Shown piece after piece: positions 17,539 to 26,060 of a stretch of DNA of 64,000 nucleotides (position 1 is the first letter of the stretch; each line of letters begins with the position of its first letter). Both the position numbers and the translations under genes were made by a program. Under the pieces are notes generated by a model. That model was not told the origin of the DNA. It ran no database searches and saw only the letters and a program-made list of their open reading frames with translations. The stretch comes from Ornithinicoccus hortensis (GTDB lineage Bacteria > Actinomycetota > Actinomycetes > Actinomycetales > Dermatophilaceae). The stretch is from the NCBI RefSeq assembly GCF_006716185.1, contig NZ_VFOP01000001.1, forward strand, positions 744,001 through 808,000, given 5' to 3'.

Positions 17539-18888
17539 ATGTCCACCACGACCCAGACCCAGCCGCAGAGCACCACCCCCGCCGACCCCGCCAAGGCAGC
17601 GGCGATCCGGGAGTTGAGTCGAGAGCACGTCTTCGTGTCGTGGTCGGCCCAGGCGAAGGTCGATCCGCTGCCCCTCGCCGGGGGCCTGGGGGCGCGGTTC
17701 TGGGACTACGAGGGCAACAGCTACCTCGACTTCACCTCGCAATTGGTCAACGTGAACATCGGCTACCAGCACCCGCGACTCGTGGCGGCGGTGCAGGAGG
17801 CGGCCGGTCGGCTGATGACGGTCGGGCCGAACTTCGCCAACGAGGGCCGCGCCGAGGCCGCCCGCCTGATCAGCGAGCGGGCGCCGGAGCGGATGCGCAA
17901 GGTCTTCTTCACCAACGGTGGCGCCGAGGCGGTCGAGAACGCGATCCGGATGGCCCGGGCGCACACCGGCCGGCACAAGGTGCTCGCCTCCTACCGCAGC
18001 TACCACGGCGCCACCAGCGGGGCGCTCTCGCTCACCGGTGAGGCGCGCCGGTGGGGCACCGAGCCGGGGCTGCCCGGCATCGTGCACTTCTGGGGCCCGT
18101 ACCTCTACCGCTCGACCTTCCACGCGACCACCCCGGAGGAGGAGTCCGAGCGGGCGCTGGCCCACCTGCGGCAGACCGTGCTGGCGGAGAACCCGCAGAA
18201 CGTCGCCGCGATCATCCTGGAGCCGGTCGTCGGCACCAACGGCATCCTGGTCCCGCCGCCCGGTTACCTGGAGGGCGTCCGGGCGCTGTGCGACGAGTTC
18301 GGCATCATGTTCATCGCCGACGAGGTGATGGCCGGCTTCGGCCGCACCGGCAAGTGGTTCGCCTTCTCCCGGTGGGGGGTCCGGCCCGACCTGATCACCT
18401 TCGCCAAGGGCGTCAACTCCGGCTACGTGCCGCTCGGTGGCGTGGTGATCTCCGACGAGGTCGGGGCCTCCTTCGAGGAGACGCCGTATGTCGGTGGCCT
18501 CACCTACTCCGGTCACGCGCTGGCCACCGCCTCGGCGGCCGCCGCGATCACGATCATGGAGGACGAGGGCATCGTGGACAACGCCGAGCAGCTCGGCAGC
18601 GACGTCATCGGCCCGGCGCTCGCCGAGCTGGCCGACAAGCACGCCGCCATCGGTGAGGTGCGCGGACTCGGGGTGTTCTGGGCGGTCGAGCTGGTCGCCG
18701 ACCGGCAGACCCGGGAGCCGCTGGGCGCGGAGAAGGTGGCGGCCGTGGTCCAGGCCTGCAAGGAGCGGGGGATGTGGCCGTCCCCGGTGAGCAACCGGCT
18801 CCACCTGGTGCCGCCATGTGTGATGACGGCCGAGGAGGCCCGCGAGGGCATCGCCGCCCTCGATGAGGCCCTGTCCGCGGCGCTCTGA
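17539..18888 (+). CDS. Class III pyridoxal-phosphate aminotransferase
   Basis: A 449-residue omega-type transaminase of the taurine/beta-alanine:pyruvate group. It shows the PLP-binding FTNGGAEAVENAIR, the class III signature LITFAKGVNSGYVPLGGV with the Schiff-base Lys290, and IADEVMAGFGRTGKWFAF before it. CATACT (17526-17531) lies 7 bases before the ATG, so the mRNA is probably leaderless. The amino donor cannot be told. The CutA gene follows 14 bases later and is probably co-transcribed. Confidence 0.93.
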   Translation: MSTTTQTQPQSTTPADPAKAAAIRELSREHVFVSWSAQAKVDPLPLAGGLGARFWDYEGNSYLDFTSQLVNVNIGYQHPRLVAAVQEAAGRLMTVGPNFANEGRAEAARLISERAPERMRKVFFTNGGAEAVENAIRMARAHTGRHKVLASYRSYHGATSGALSLTGEARRWGTEPGLPGIVHFWGPYLYRSTFHATTPEEESERALAHLRQTVLAENPQNVAAIILEPVVGTNGILVPPPGYLEGVRALCDEFGIMFIADEVMAGFGRTGKWFAFSRWGVRPDLITFAKGVNSGYVPLGGVVISDEVGASFEETPYVGGLTYSGHALATASAAAAITIMEDEGIVDNAEQLGSDVIGPALAELADKHAAIGEVRGLGVFWAVELVADRQTREPLGAEKVAAVVQACKERGMWPSPVSNRLHLVPPCVMTAEEAREGIAALDEALSAAL

Positions 18889-18902
18889 ACGGGGGCTGGC
18901 AG

Positions 18903-19235
18903 GTGGCGGGCGAGGCGATGCTCGAGGTGCGGATCAGCGTGCCCGACCAGGCCACCGGCGAGCAGCTCGCCGCTGCGCTGGTCGAACGCCGGCTGGCGGC
19001 CTGCGTGCAGGTCCTCGGGCCGATGACGTCCGTCTACGTTTGGGAGGGCGCAGCCGAGCGGGCTCGGGAATGGTTGCTGCTCGCCAAGACCACGACCGCC
19101 GCCTTCGACGACCTCTGCGCCGCCGTGGGCCAGCTGCATCCCTACGACGTGCCCGAGGTGCTGGCTGTGCCGGTCGAGCGGGCACTGCAGCCGTATGCCG
19201 AGTGGCTGCGGGAGGCAGTCGGGCCACCGGGCTGA
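18903..19235 (+). CDS. cutA: CutA1 divalent-cation tolerance protein
   Basis: A 110-residue trimeric ferredoxin-like protein linked to copper and divalent metal tolerance. The family core RRLAACVQVLGPMTSVYVWEG and GQLHPYDVPEVLAVPV is intact. Starts are possible at GTG 18903 or ATG 18918; CutA proteins normally begin just before the first strand (LEVRISVPD), which fits either. It lies immediately downstream of the aminotransferase. Confidence 0.93.
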   Translation: MAGEAMLEVRISVPDQATGEQLAAALVERRLAACVQVLGPMTSVYVWEGAAERAREWLLLAKTTTAAFDDLCAAVGQLHPYDVPEVLAVPVERALQPYAEWLREAVGPPG

Positions 19236-19304
19236 CCTGCTGACCCCATCACCCGGCGTTTCCGGCGGGTCGTTCTGGGTGTGTCGCGGTCGGGGTCCGC
19301 GGGC

Positions 19305-19589
19305 TCAACGACGCGTGCGTAGGCGCTGATTCTCCCTGCGCAGCCGGCGGACCTCATCTTCCAGGGAGAGTACCCGTGCGATGCCGGCCAGGTTGAGGCC
19401 CTCGGCAAGCAGGTCCCGGATGCGGTGCAGCCGCTCGATGTCGGCGACGCTGTACAGCCGGGTGCCACCCGCCGTGCGGTCCGGCTCGAGCAGGCCACGC
19501 CGCTCGTAGACCCGCAGGTTCTGCACCTGCATGGAGACCAGTCGCGCTGCCACCGAGATGGCGTACACGCCCTTGTTCGTGCTGCCCAT
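19305..19589 (-). CDS. MerR-family regulator, HspR-like
   Basis: A 94-residue single-domain regulator. The N-terminal winged helix (ISVAARLVSMQVQNLRVYERRGLLEPDRTAGGTRLYSVADIERL) is followed by a leucine/arginine coiled coil (LEDEVRRLRRENQRLRTRR) and no ligand domain, as in HspR. AGGAGG lies 8 bases before the ATG. It diverges from an Hsp20 gene, so it is probably its heat-shock repressor. The classical HAIR operator (CTTGAGT-N7-ACTCAAG) is not found between them; a pair of near-identical 10-mers (ATACTGGGTG / ATACAGGTTA, 19631-19650) could serve instead. Confidence 0.88.
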   Translation of the reverse strand: MGSTNKGVYAISVAARLVSMQVQNLRVYERRGLLEPDRTAGGTRLYSVADIERLHRIRDLLAEGLNLAGIARVLSLEDEVRRLRRENQRLRTRR

Positions 19590-19694
19590 TCTTCCGCCTC
19601 CTGGGGTAGATCATAGGCCATCGGAAATATATACTGGGTGATACAGGTTATGCCTAGCGGAGGCATCATCCACGAACTGTCAGAGGAGGACACC

Positions 19695-20129
19695 ATGATG
19701 TTGCTGCGCACTACCGACCCGTTCCGGGACTTCGACCGGATCGCCCAGCAGGTCTTCGGGACCACCAACCGTCCGGCCGCCATGCCGATGGACGCCTGGC
19801 GGGAGGGCGACACGTTCGTGGTCGAGTTCGACCTGCCCGGAGTGGCCAAGGAGAGCATCGACCTGGACATCGAGCGCAACGTGCTCACCGTGAAGGCCGA
19901 ACGCGTCGTCCGCAACGGGGACTGGCAGATGCTGGCCAGCGAGCGTCCCCGCGGGGTGTTCAGCCGCCAGCTCGTGCTGGGCGACAACCTCGACCTCGAG
20001 CGGATCGAGGCGCACTATGACGCCGGGGTGCTGAGGCTGCAGATCCCCGTGGCGGAGAAGGCCAAGCCGCGCAAGATCGAGATCGCCGGTGTCGCCAGCG
20101 ATCGCGAGCAGACCGCGATCGAGGCCTGA
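19695..20129 (+). CDS. Small heat shock protein Hsp20
   Basis: A 144-residue alpha-crystallin chaperone that holds unfolding proteins for refolding. The crystallin domain spans about 33-135 ([32 protein letters not shown] ending [18 protein letters not shown]). The start [10 protein letters not shown] at 19695 is set by GAGGAGGA 5 bases upstream; a longer in-frame reading from 19638 lacks such a site and lies over the promoter. It is probably repressed by the divergent MerR-type protein. Confidence 0.95.
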   Translation: MMLLRTTDPFRDFDRIAQQVFGTTNRPAAMPMDAWREGDTFVVEFDLPGVAKESIDLDIERNVLTVKAERVVRNGDWQMLASERPRGVFSRQLVLGDNLDLERIEAHYDAGVLRLQIPVAEKAKPRKIEIAGVASDREQTAIEA

Positions 20130-20145
20130 CACGTCCGTCGACATG

Positions 20146-20177
20146 CCGATGGCCGCCCCGTGTGGGGCGGCCATCGG
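20146..20177. terminator. Bidirectional hairpin between hsp20 and tRNA-Gly
   Basis: CCGATGGCCGCCCC (20146-20159) pairs perfectly with GGGGCGGCCATCGG (20164-20177) around a 4-base loop. It follows the hsp20 stop by 16 bases and the tRNA 3' end by 6 bases, so it can end both transcripts. Confidence 0.8.
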
Positions 20178-20183
20178 TCGTTG

Positions 20184-20257
20184 TGGAGCGGGCGACGAGA
20201 ATCGAACTCGCGTATTCAGCTTGGGAAGCTGATGTTCTACCATTGAACTACGCCCGC
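20184..20257 (-). tRNA. tRNA-Gly (anticodon CCC)
   Basis: A complete 74-base cloverleaf on the minus strand. The acceptor arms GCGGGCG / CGCCCGC pair, the anticodon loop is TTCCCAA, the T arm contains GTTCGATTC, and the 3' TCCA is encoded. Anticodon CCC reads GGG. Confidence 0.95.
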
Positions 20258-20345
20258 AGGATTTCCGCGCCAGTGTAACCGACACCGCGCCGCGGACCGA
20301 ACCGGCACGTCGCGGAGGGCGCAGTCCGCCGGTTAGTCTGTGGCG

Positions 20346-20921
20346 GTGCTCCTCTCCGACCGCGACATCCACGCCCAGATCGACGGCGGGCGCGTGCGCC
20401 TGGACCCGTGGGACCCCACGATGGTGCAGCCCTCCAGCGTCGACGTCCGGCTGGACCGCTACTTCCGGTTGTTCGACAACCACAAGTACCCCGTCATCGA
20501 CCCGGCGCAGGACCAGCCGGAGCTGACCAGGCTGGTCGAGGTCGACCCTGGGGAGAGCTTCGTGCTGCACCCCGGTGAGTTCGTGCTCGGGTCCACCTTC
20601 GAGGAGATCACCCTCCCGGACGACGTGGCCGCCCGGGTGGAGGGCAAGTCCTCGCTCGGACGCCTCGGCCTGCTGACCCACGCGACCGCCGGGTTCGTCG
20701 ACCCGGGCTTCACCGGGCACGTCACCCTCGAGCTGTCGAACGTGGCCACCCTGCCGATCGTGCTGCACCCCGGCATGAAGATCGGCCAGCTCTGCTTCTT
20801 CCAGCTCTCCAGCCCCAGCGAGCACCCCTATGGCTCGCAGGCCAAGGGGTCGCACTACCAGGGGCAGCGGGGCCCGACGGCCAGCCGCTCGTTCCAGAAC
20901 TTCCACCGCACTGACGTCTGA
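20346..20921 (+). CDS. dcd: dCTP deaminase
   Basis: A 191-residue trimeric enzyme converting dCTP to dUTP (bifunctional members also give dUMP). The family start LLSDRDI, the active-site stretch [14 protein letters not shown], and [18 protein letters not shown] are present. The GTG at 20346 is chosen over GTG 20340 because homologous proteins begin MLLSDRDI and because TAGTCT (20334-20339) lies 6 bases ahead, giving a leaderless mRNA. Confidence 0.95.
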   Translation: MLLSDRDIHAQIDGGRVRLDPWDPTMVQPSSVDVRLDRYFRLFDNHKYPVIDPAQDQPELTRLVEVDPGESFVLHPGEFVLGSTFEEITLPDDVAARVEGKSSLGRLGLLTHATAGFVDPGFTGHVTLELSNVATLPIVLHPGMKIGQLCFFQLSSPSEHPYGSQAKGSHYQGQRGPTASRSFQNFHRTDV

Positions 20922-20958
20922 ACGGGCCACCGCCCGCCCAGGGCTATACAGTCGGTGA

Positions 20959-22056
20959 ATGATCCGTCTCGAGGGCGTGACCAAGCGCTACGCCGATGGG
21001 ACGGTCGCCGTCGACGACCTGACGCTGGAAGCCCCCACCGGCAAGATCACCGTCCTGGTCGGGCCCAGCGGCTGCGGCAAGACGACGTCGCTGCGGATGA
21101 TCAACCGGATGATCGAGCCCACCTCCGGGCGCATCCTGATCGACGGGGACGACACGGCTGACCTCCCTGCAGCACAGTTGCGACGCGGCATCGGCTACGT
21201 GATCCAGCACGCCGGCCTCTTCCCGCACCGCACGGTGCTCTCCAACGTGATGACCGTGCCCCGGCTGCGCGGCCGCTCCAGGGCCGCCGCCCGGGACCGG
21301 GCGATGGAGGTGCTCGAGCTCGTCGGCCTGCCCGGCGACTACGCCCGGCGCTACCCGAGCCAGCTCTCCGGCGGGCAGCAGCAACGGGTCGGCGTGGCCC
21401 GGGCGCTCGCCGGCGACCCTGACGTGATGCTCATGGACGAGCCGTTCAGCGCCGTGGACCCAGTCGTCCGGGAGAGCCTGCAGGACGAGTTCGCCCGGCT
21501 GCAGCAGGAGCTGGGGCTGACCATCGTGCTGGTGACCCACGACATCGACGAGGCCATCAAGCTGGGTCATCGGGTCGCGGTGCTCCGGGTCGGCGGCCGG
21601 TTGGCGCAGTTCAGCGCACCCGACGAGTTGCTCGCCCACCCGGCGGACGACTTCGTCGCGGACTTCGTGGGGCGGGACCGCGGATACCGGGCGCTGAGCT
21701 TCGTGTCCGAGGAGGTGCCGCTGCACCACGAGGAGCCGATCCGGTTGGGCGCCGACGCCCCGGGCCCCGGGACCGCGGACGGTGCCGACCCGTGGCGGTT
21801 GGTGGTGGACGGCGAGGACCACCCCCAGGGCTGGGTGCACCTGCCCACCCTCGAGGGGGGCCCGGTCGGGCGCGCCGACCTGCAGCTCGGGGGGACGCTG
21901 GCGGACCGGGGTGGGTCCCTGCGGACCCTGCTCGACGCGGCGCTGTCGTCCCCGAGCGGGCGCGGCGTGGTCGTCCACGAGGGCCGACTCGCCGGCACGG
22001 TCCGCGCCGACGAGGTCGTCAGCGTCATCCAGCGCACGGGGCGGCCCACCCCGTGA
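20959..22056 (+). CDS. Glycine betaine/choline ABC transporter ATP-binding protein (OpuCA/ProV type)
   Basis: A 365-residue ATPase energising a quaternary-amine osmolyte importer. Walker A is GPSGCGKTTSLRMINRMIEP, the signature LSGGQQQRVGVARALA and Walker B VMLMDEPFSAVDPVVR. The last 130 residues form a CBS-like regulatory region, degenerate in places. TATACA (20945-20950) lies 8 bases before the ATG, so the mRNA is probably leaderless. It is the first gene of a four-gene operon with two permeases and a binding protein. Confidence 0.94.
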   Translation: MIRLEGVTKRYADGTVAVDDLTLEAPTGKITVLVGPSGCGKTTSLRMINRMIEPTSGRILIDGDDTADLPAAQLRRGIGYVIQHAGLFPHRTVLSNVMTVPRLRGRSRAAARDRAMEVLELVGLPGDYARRYPSQLSGGQQQRVGVARALAGDPDVMLMDEPFSAVDPVVRESLQDEFARLQQELGLTIVLVTHDIDEAIKLGHRVAVLRVGGRLAQFSAPDELLAHPADDFVADFVGRDRGYRALSFVSEEVPLHHEEPIRLGADAPGPGTADGADPWRLVVDGEDHPQGWVHLPTLEGGPVGRADLQLGGTLADRGGSLRTLLDAALSSPSGRGVVVHEGRLAGTVRADEVVSVIQRTGRPTP

Positions 22057-22694
22057 GAGTGCTCGGTGTCGAGCTGGACCGCATCCTGGAGCTGACCCTC
22101 CAGCACACCTACCTGGCCGGCATCCCGCTGCTCATCGGGCTGTTGGTGTCCCTCCCGCTGGGGTGGCTGGCGCTGCAGCGCCGCTGGCTTTACACCCCGC
22201 TGATCGCCGGGACGGGGCTGCTCTACACGATCCCCAGCCTGGCCCTGTTCATCGTGCTGCCCGGCGTCCTGGGCACCCGGATCCTGGACCCGATCAACGT
22301 CGTCGTGGCGATGACGGTCTACACGATCGCCCTGGTCACCCGCACCGTCGCGGACGGTCTGGGATCGGTCCCGCACGAGGTCACCCAGGCCGCGACCGCG
22401 ATGGGCTACTCACCCGCCCGGCGCGTCGTGGCGGTCGAGCTGCCGCTCGCGGTCCCGGTGATCTCGGCCGGGTTGCGGGTCGCCGCGGTCAGCAACGTCT
22501 CCATGGTGTCCGTCGCCGCGCTGGTAGGGGTCGCCCAGCTGGGCTCGCTGTTCACCGACGGGTTCAACCGCAACGCGATGGAGCCGATCGTCGTGGGGGT
22601 GCTGGCCTGCGTGCTGCTGGCCGTGCTGTTCGACCTCCTCATCCTGGGCGTGACCCGCCTGCTGACCCCATGGCTGGCGGTGGCCCGCGCGTGA
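22053..22694 (+). CDS. Osmolyte ABC transporter permease (OpuCB type)
   Basis: A 213-residue permease with five to six hydrophobic helices and the typical sequences YTIPSLALFIVLPGVLGTRI and the EAA-like loop VTQAATAMGYSPARRVVAVELPLAVP. The GTG at 22053 overlaps the ATPase stop (GTGA), and the next permease overlaps its stop in the same way. Confidence 0.94.
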   Translation: MRVLGVELDRILELTLQHTYLAGIPLLIGLLVSLPLGWLALQRRWLYTPLIAGTGLLYTIPSLALFIVLPGVLGTRILDPINVVVAMTVYTIALVTRTVADGLGSVPHEVTQAATAMGYSPARRVVAVELPLAVPVISAGLRVAAVSNVSMVSVAALVGVAQLGSLFTDGFNRNAMEPIVVGVLACVLLAVLFDLLILGVTRLLTPWLAVARA

Positions 22695-23467
22695 TCACCT
22701 CGGTCCTGGACTGGCTGACCGACCCGGCGAACTGGACCGGGCCGGGCGGGATCCCCGCGCAGACGCTGACCCACCTGCGCCTGTCGTTCACCGCGCTCCT
22801 GCTGGCGGGACTGATCGCCGTGCCGCTGGGCCTGTATGTCGGCCACACCGGCCGGGGTCGGGTGGTGGCGGTCAACATCGTGGGCGCGTTCCGGGCGATC
22901 CCGTCCCTGGGCATCCTGTTCATCGCGGTCCTGCTGTTGCTGCCCCGGCTGTCCGGCGAGGCAGCATACGAACTGCCGACCCTCATCGTCCTGGTCCTCC
23001 TCGCGATCCCGCCGATCCTCTCGGGGGTGTATGCCGGGATCGCCCAGGTGGACCCGGCCGCCAGGGATGCGGCCCGGGGGATGGGGATGACCGGCGGGCA
23101 GGTGCTGTGGCAGGTGGAGGTCCCGTGCGCGCTGCCGCTGGCCCTCTCCGGGATCCGCTCGGCGATGATGCAGATCATCGCCACGGCCACGATCGCGGCC
23201 GTGGTCGGCCTCGGGGGACTGGGCCGCTTCCTGTTCGACGGGCAGGCGCTCCAGCAGTACGACCGGATGGCCGGCGGTGCCCTGGCGGTGGCCGCGCTCG
23301 CCCTGCTCGTGGACCTGCTGCTGGCCGGCATCCAGCGCCTGGCGGTGTCCCCGGGCCTGAAGGCGGACCGTGGTCCCCGTCGAATCAGGAGGCGACTGTC
23401 AGCCGATCCGCGTAGCGTCGGCTCTGGCACGGTGGACGAGCCGGCCGAGAACGTCGCATCCGCATGA
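22691..23467 (+). CDS. Osmolyte ABC transporter permease (OpuCD type)
   Basis: A 258-residue second permease paralogous to the previous one. It contains TLTHLRLSFTALLLAGLIAVPLG-like helix entry, FRAIPSLGILFIAVLLLLP and the coupling loop DAARGMGMTGGQVLWQVEVPCALP. The GTG at 22691 overlaps the previous stop. The last 40 residues are charged and non-membrane. The second permease allows a heterodimeric OpuC-type channel. Confidence 0.93.
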   Translation: MITSVLDWLTDPANWTGPGGIPAQTLTHLRLSFTALLLAGLIAVPLGLYVGHTGRGRVVAVNIVGAFRAIPSLGILFIAVLLLLPRLSGEAAYELPTLIVLVLLAIPPILSGVYAGIAQVDPAARDAARGMGMTGGQVLWQVEVPCALPLALSGIRSAMMQIIATATIAAVVGLGGLGRFLFDGQALQQYDRMAGGALAVAALALLVDLLLAGIQRLAVSPGLKADRGPRRIRRRLSADPRSVGSGTVDEPAENVASA

Positions 23468-23492
23468 CCCCGCACGCGTCCAGGAGGACCAG

Positions 23493-24419
23493 ATGATTCG
23501 CAAGACCGTCGTTCCCGCCGGGATCCTCCTGGCCGCCCTCGCGCTGACCGCGTGCGGCGGGTCGGGCGACCCGCTGGACAACGAACAGGCCGACGGCGAC
23601 GCGGGATCCGGCGCCGCCGGTGGGGAGGGCGTGGCCATCGGGTCGGCGAACTTCCCCGGCAACGTGCTGCTGGCCGAGATCTATGCCGCGGCGCTCGAGG
23701 ACGCGGGTGTCGAGGTCACCAAGACCCTGAACATCGGCAACCGGGAGACCTACATCGCGGGGTTGGAGGACGGCTCTATCGACCTCATCCCGGAGTACAC
23801 CGGCGCCCTGGCCGTCTACTTCAACCCGGACGCCGAGGCCACCGAGTCCGACGCGGTCTACGGGGAGCTGCAGGACGCGCTGCCCGACGGGCTGACCGTC
23901 CTCGAGCCGTCGTCGGCCGAGGACAAGGACTCGATCGTGGTGACCAGCGAGACGGCGGAGGAGTACTCGCTCACCGCCATCGGTGACCTGGCGCCCGAGG
24001 CGCCCAACCTGGTGCTCGGCGGGCCGCCGGAGTTCGCCGAGCGGCCCTACGGGGTGCCGGGCCTGAGCGAGGTCTACGGGCTGGAGTTCGCCTCGTTCCG
24101 TCCGCTGGCCGCCGGGAGCAACCTGACGGTGCAGTCGCTGCTCAATGGTCAGGTCGACGCGGCCAATATCTTCACGACCGATCCCGCCATCGCCGAGAAC
24201 GGCCTGGTGGTCCTGGAGGACCCCGAGTCGCTCTTCGCGGCCCAGAACGTCGTGCCGCTCATCACCGAGGACGCGTTGACCCCCGAGATCGAGACGGCCC
24301 TCAACGACGTCTCGGCGGCGCTGAGCACCGAGGAGCTGTCGGGGATGATGTCCGAGGTCGTCACCGACGGCCAGGACCCCGCCACCGTGGCCCGCGCCTT
24401 CGTCGACGAGCACCTCTGA
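23493..24419 (+). CDS. Osmolyte-binding lipoprotein (OpuCC/ProX type)
   Basis: A 308-residue extracytoplasmic solute-binding protein for betaine, choline or a similar quaternary amine. The signal ends with lipobox LTAC, followed by an acidic Gly-rich linker. The OpuAC domain begins VAIGSANFPGNVLLAEIYAAALEDAG and includes LIPEYTGALAVYF. AGGAGG lies 5 bases before the ATG at 23493, and the gene is last in the operon. The aromatic cage residues were not assigned. Confidence 0.94.
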   Translation: MIRKTVVPAGILLAALALTACGGSGDPLDNEQADGDAGSGAAGGEGVAIGSANFPGNVLLAEIYAAALEDAGVEVTKTLNIGNRETYIAGLEDGSIDLIPEYTGALAVYFNPDAEATESDAVYGELQDALPDGLTVLEPSSAEDKDSIVVTSETAEEYSLTAIGDLAPEAPNLVLGGPPEFAERPYGVPGLSEVYGLEFASFRPLAAGSNLTVQSLLNGQVDAANIFTTDPAIAENGLVVLEDPESLFAAQNVVPLITEDALTPEIETALNDVSAALSTEELSGMMSEVVTDGQDPATVARAFVDEHL

Positions 24420-24451
24420 CCGGTCGGCGACCCGACCTGGGGGCACGGGGC

Positions 24452-24808
24452 TCAGACGCCGTCCGGATGGGCGGCGTCCCAGGCCCGGCTGACCTTCTGC
24501 GGGACGCACATCCGCCAGGCCTCGACGACGAACTCGCGGGCCTCGGCCGGCTCGAGGCGGTCCATCCGGGCCCGGACCCAGTTGAACCTCAGGTCGCTGG
24601 CCGCGGGCAGCATGAAGGTGTCGGGGTCGCTGGCGATCAAGCCGTCCCGCTCCTCCTTCGGGAACGCGAACTCGATGACCTCCTCGTCGCGGGAGAAGGC
24701 GACGAAGACCAGGGACCCCACCCGGAACTTGCGGCGGTCGCGCACGAACACCTCATAGGCGCGCTCGAGCGTCAGGGCCACCGAGCGGATGTCCTCCACG
24801 TCAGCCAT
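24452..24808 (-). CDS. MmcQ/YjbR-family protein
   Basis: A 118-residue single-domain protein of the MmcQ/YjbR (CyaY-like) fold: start MADVEDIRSVALTLERAYE, core FVAFSRDEEVIEFAFPKEERDGL, and end LRFNWVRARMDRLEPAEAREFVVEAWRM. The family is annotated as DNA-binding from structural resemblance, but the function is unproven. It converges on the osmolyte operon and stands alone. Confidence 0.85.
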   Translation of the reverse strand: MADVEDIRSVALTLERAYEVFVRDRRKFRVGSLVFVAFSRDEEVIEFAFPKEERDGLIASDPDTFMLPAASDLRFNWVRARMDRLEPAEAREFVVEAWRMCVPQKVSRAWDAAHPDGV

Positions 24809-24908
24809 TGCGGATCCGACCGTCCATGGTTCCAGTCAAGCAGCGTTCGCAGCGGGGCGTCCGATGCCGATCGTGACCGGGCCCTCCTGGATGGGGTTGG
24901 ATGACGCC

Positions 24909-26045
24909 ATGCTGCGCGTGTCCTGGCCCGAGGCCAACGCCCGGCGGCTCTCCCGGCAGTTCCACCGGACGACCTCGCCGGCCGGGGCGGTCCACCAGAT
25001 GCTGGCAGCGCAGGCACAGGTCGCGAGCGCAGCCGAGGTCTCCATCGCCCTGCGCCTGTCGTCGGGGAGGTGCGCCGACGTGCGTTCCGCGCTCGCCGGG
25101 GGAGAGCTGATCCGCGCCGCGGGGCTGCGGGGGACCATCCACACCGTTGCCGCGGATGACCTGGCGCTCTGGGTCGGGGTCTTCGGGAGTATGCCGTCCG
25201 CCCGGTGGCCGGGCAGGGGTGACCTCGAGCCCTCACCGGAGGAGGTCGACAGGCTCTGTGCGGCGATCGGGGCGGCAGTCTCCGAGGAGACGGAGCCCCT
25301 GACGCTGGACGAACTGCACGAGGGCGTCGTGGCGCGGGCCGGAGCCTGGGCGGGGGAGCCGGTGATGCCCGCCTTCCAGACGATGTGGCCCCGGTGGCGC
25401 CTGGTCCAGGCGGTCGCGGCCCGTCGCGGCCTGCTCTCCTTCGGACCCAACCGCGGGCGAGCGGTCACCTTTGCGGCCCCGCCTGCCTTCGAGGCCGTGG
25501 AGCCGGAGGACGCCGTCGCAGTGTTGCTGGATCGCTATCTACGCGCCTACGGGCCCTCCACCCCCGCCGCCTACGCGAAGTGGCACGCCGCACCCATCGG
25601 CTGGGCGAACCGGACCTTCGAGGCGTTGGCCGCCCAGGGCCGGATCGCTCAGGTCGACTTCGACGGCATACCTGCGTGGTTGGCCCGCGACGACGTCGAC
25701 TTCGCGGTGGAGCCACCACTCGGCGTCCTGTTGCTGCCCTACTTCGACGCGCTGGCCATCGCGGCCTACCCACGTGAGCGCTTCTTCCCCGGGCGGGCCT
25801 CCGAGCGTGCCCTCGCCGGGGGACAGGCGGGCAACTTCCCGGTGGTCCTGCTCGACGGTGAGGTCGCCGGTGTGTGGCACCAACGCAAGGCCGGGCGACG
25901 GGTGAGGATCACCGTCGAGATGCTCGACCCGCTGCCCCGCTCACGCCGTGCGGAACTGGAGTCGGCAGTGGCGCACCTCGGGGTGCTGCAGGACCTGCAA
26001 CCGGACCTCGTCCTCGGCGAGGTGACGACTGGCCCGCACGCCTGA
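24909..26045 (+). CDS. Winged-helix protein of the AlkZ/YcaQ (HTH_42) DNA-glycosylase superfamily
   Basis: A 378-residue protein of the HTH_42 superfamily, with tandem winged helices and a beta-barrel-like C-terminal half. The stretch MLAAQAQVASAAE contains a QxQ motif at the position that is catalytic in AlkZ-type glycosylases, which unhook interstrand crosslinks or remove alkylated bases. The ATG at 24909 is chosen because the family begins close to VSWPEANARRLSRQ; an ATG six codons upstream is possible. A glycosylase role is inferred from the family and motif; many members are uncharacterised. Confidence 0.75.
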   Translation: MLRVSWPEANARRLSRQFHRTTSPAGAVHQMLAAQAQVASAAEVSIALRLSSGRCADVRSALAGGELIRAAGLRGTIHTVAADDLALWVGVFGSMPSARWPGRGDLEPSPEEVDRLCAAIGAAVSEETEPLTLDELHEGVVARAGAWAGEPVMPAFQTMWPRWRLVQAVAARRGLLSFGPNRGRAVTFAAPPAFEAVEPEDAVAVLLDRYLRAYGPSTPAAYAKWHAAPIGWANRTFEALAAQGRIAQVDFDGIPAWLARDDVDFAVEPPLGVLLLPYFDALAIAAYPRERFFPGRASERALAGGQAGNFPVVLLDGEVAGVWHQRKAGRRVRITVEMLDPLPRSRRAELESAVAHLGVLQDLQPDLVLGEVTTGPHA

Positions 26046-26060
26046 CGGCGAGCGACGGTG

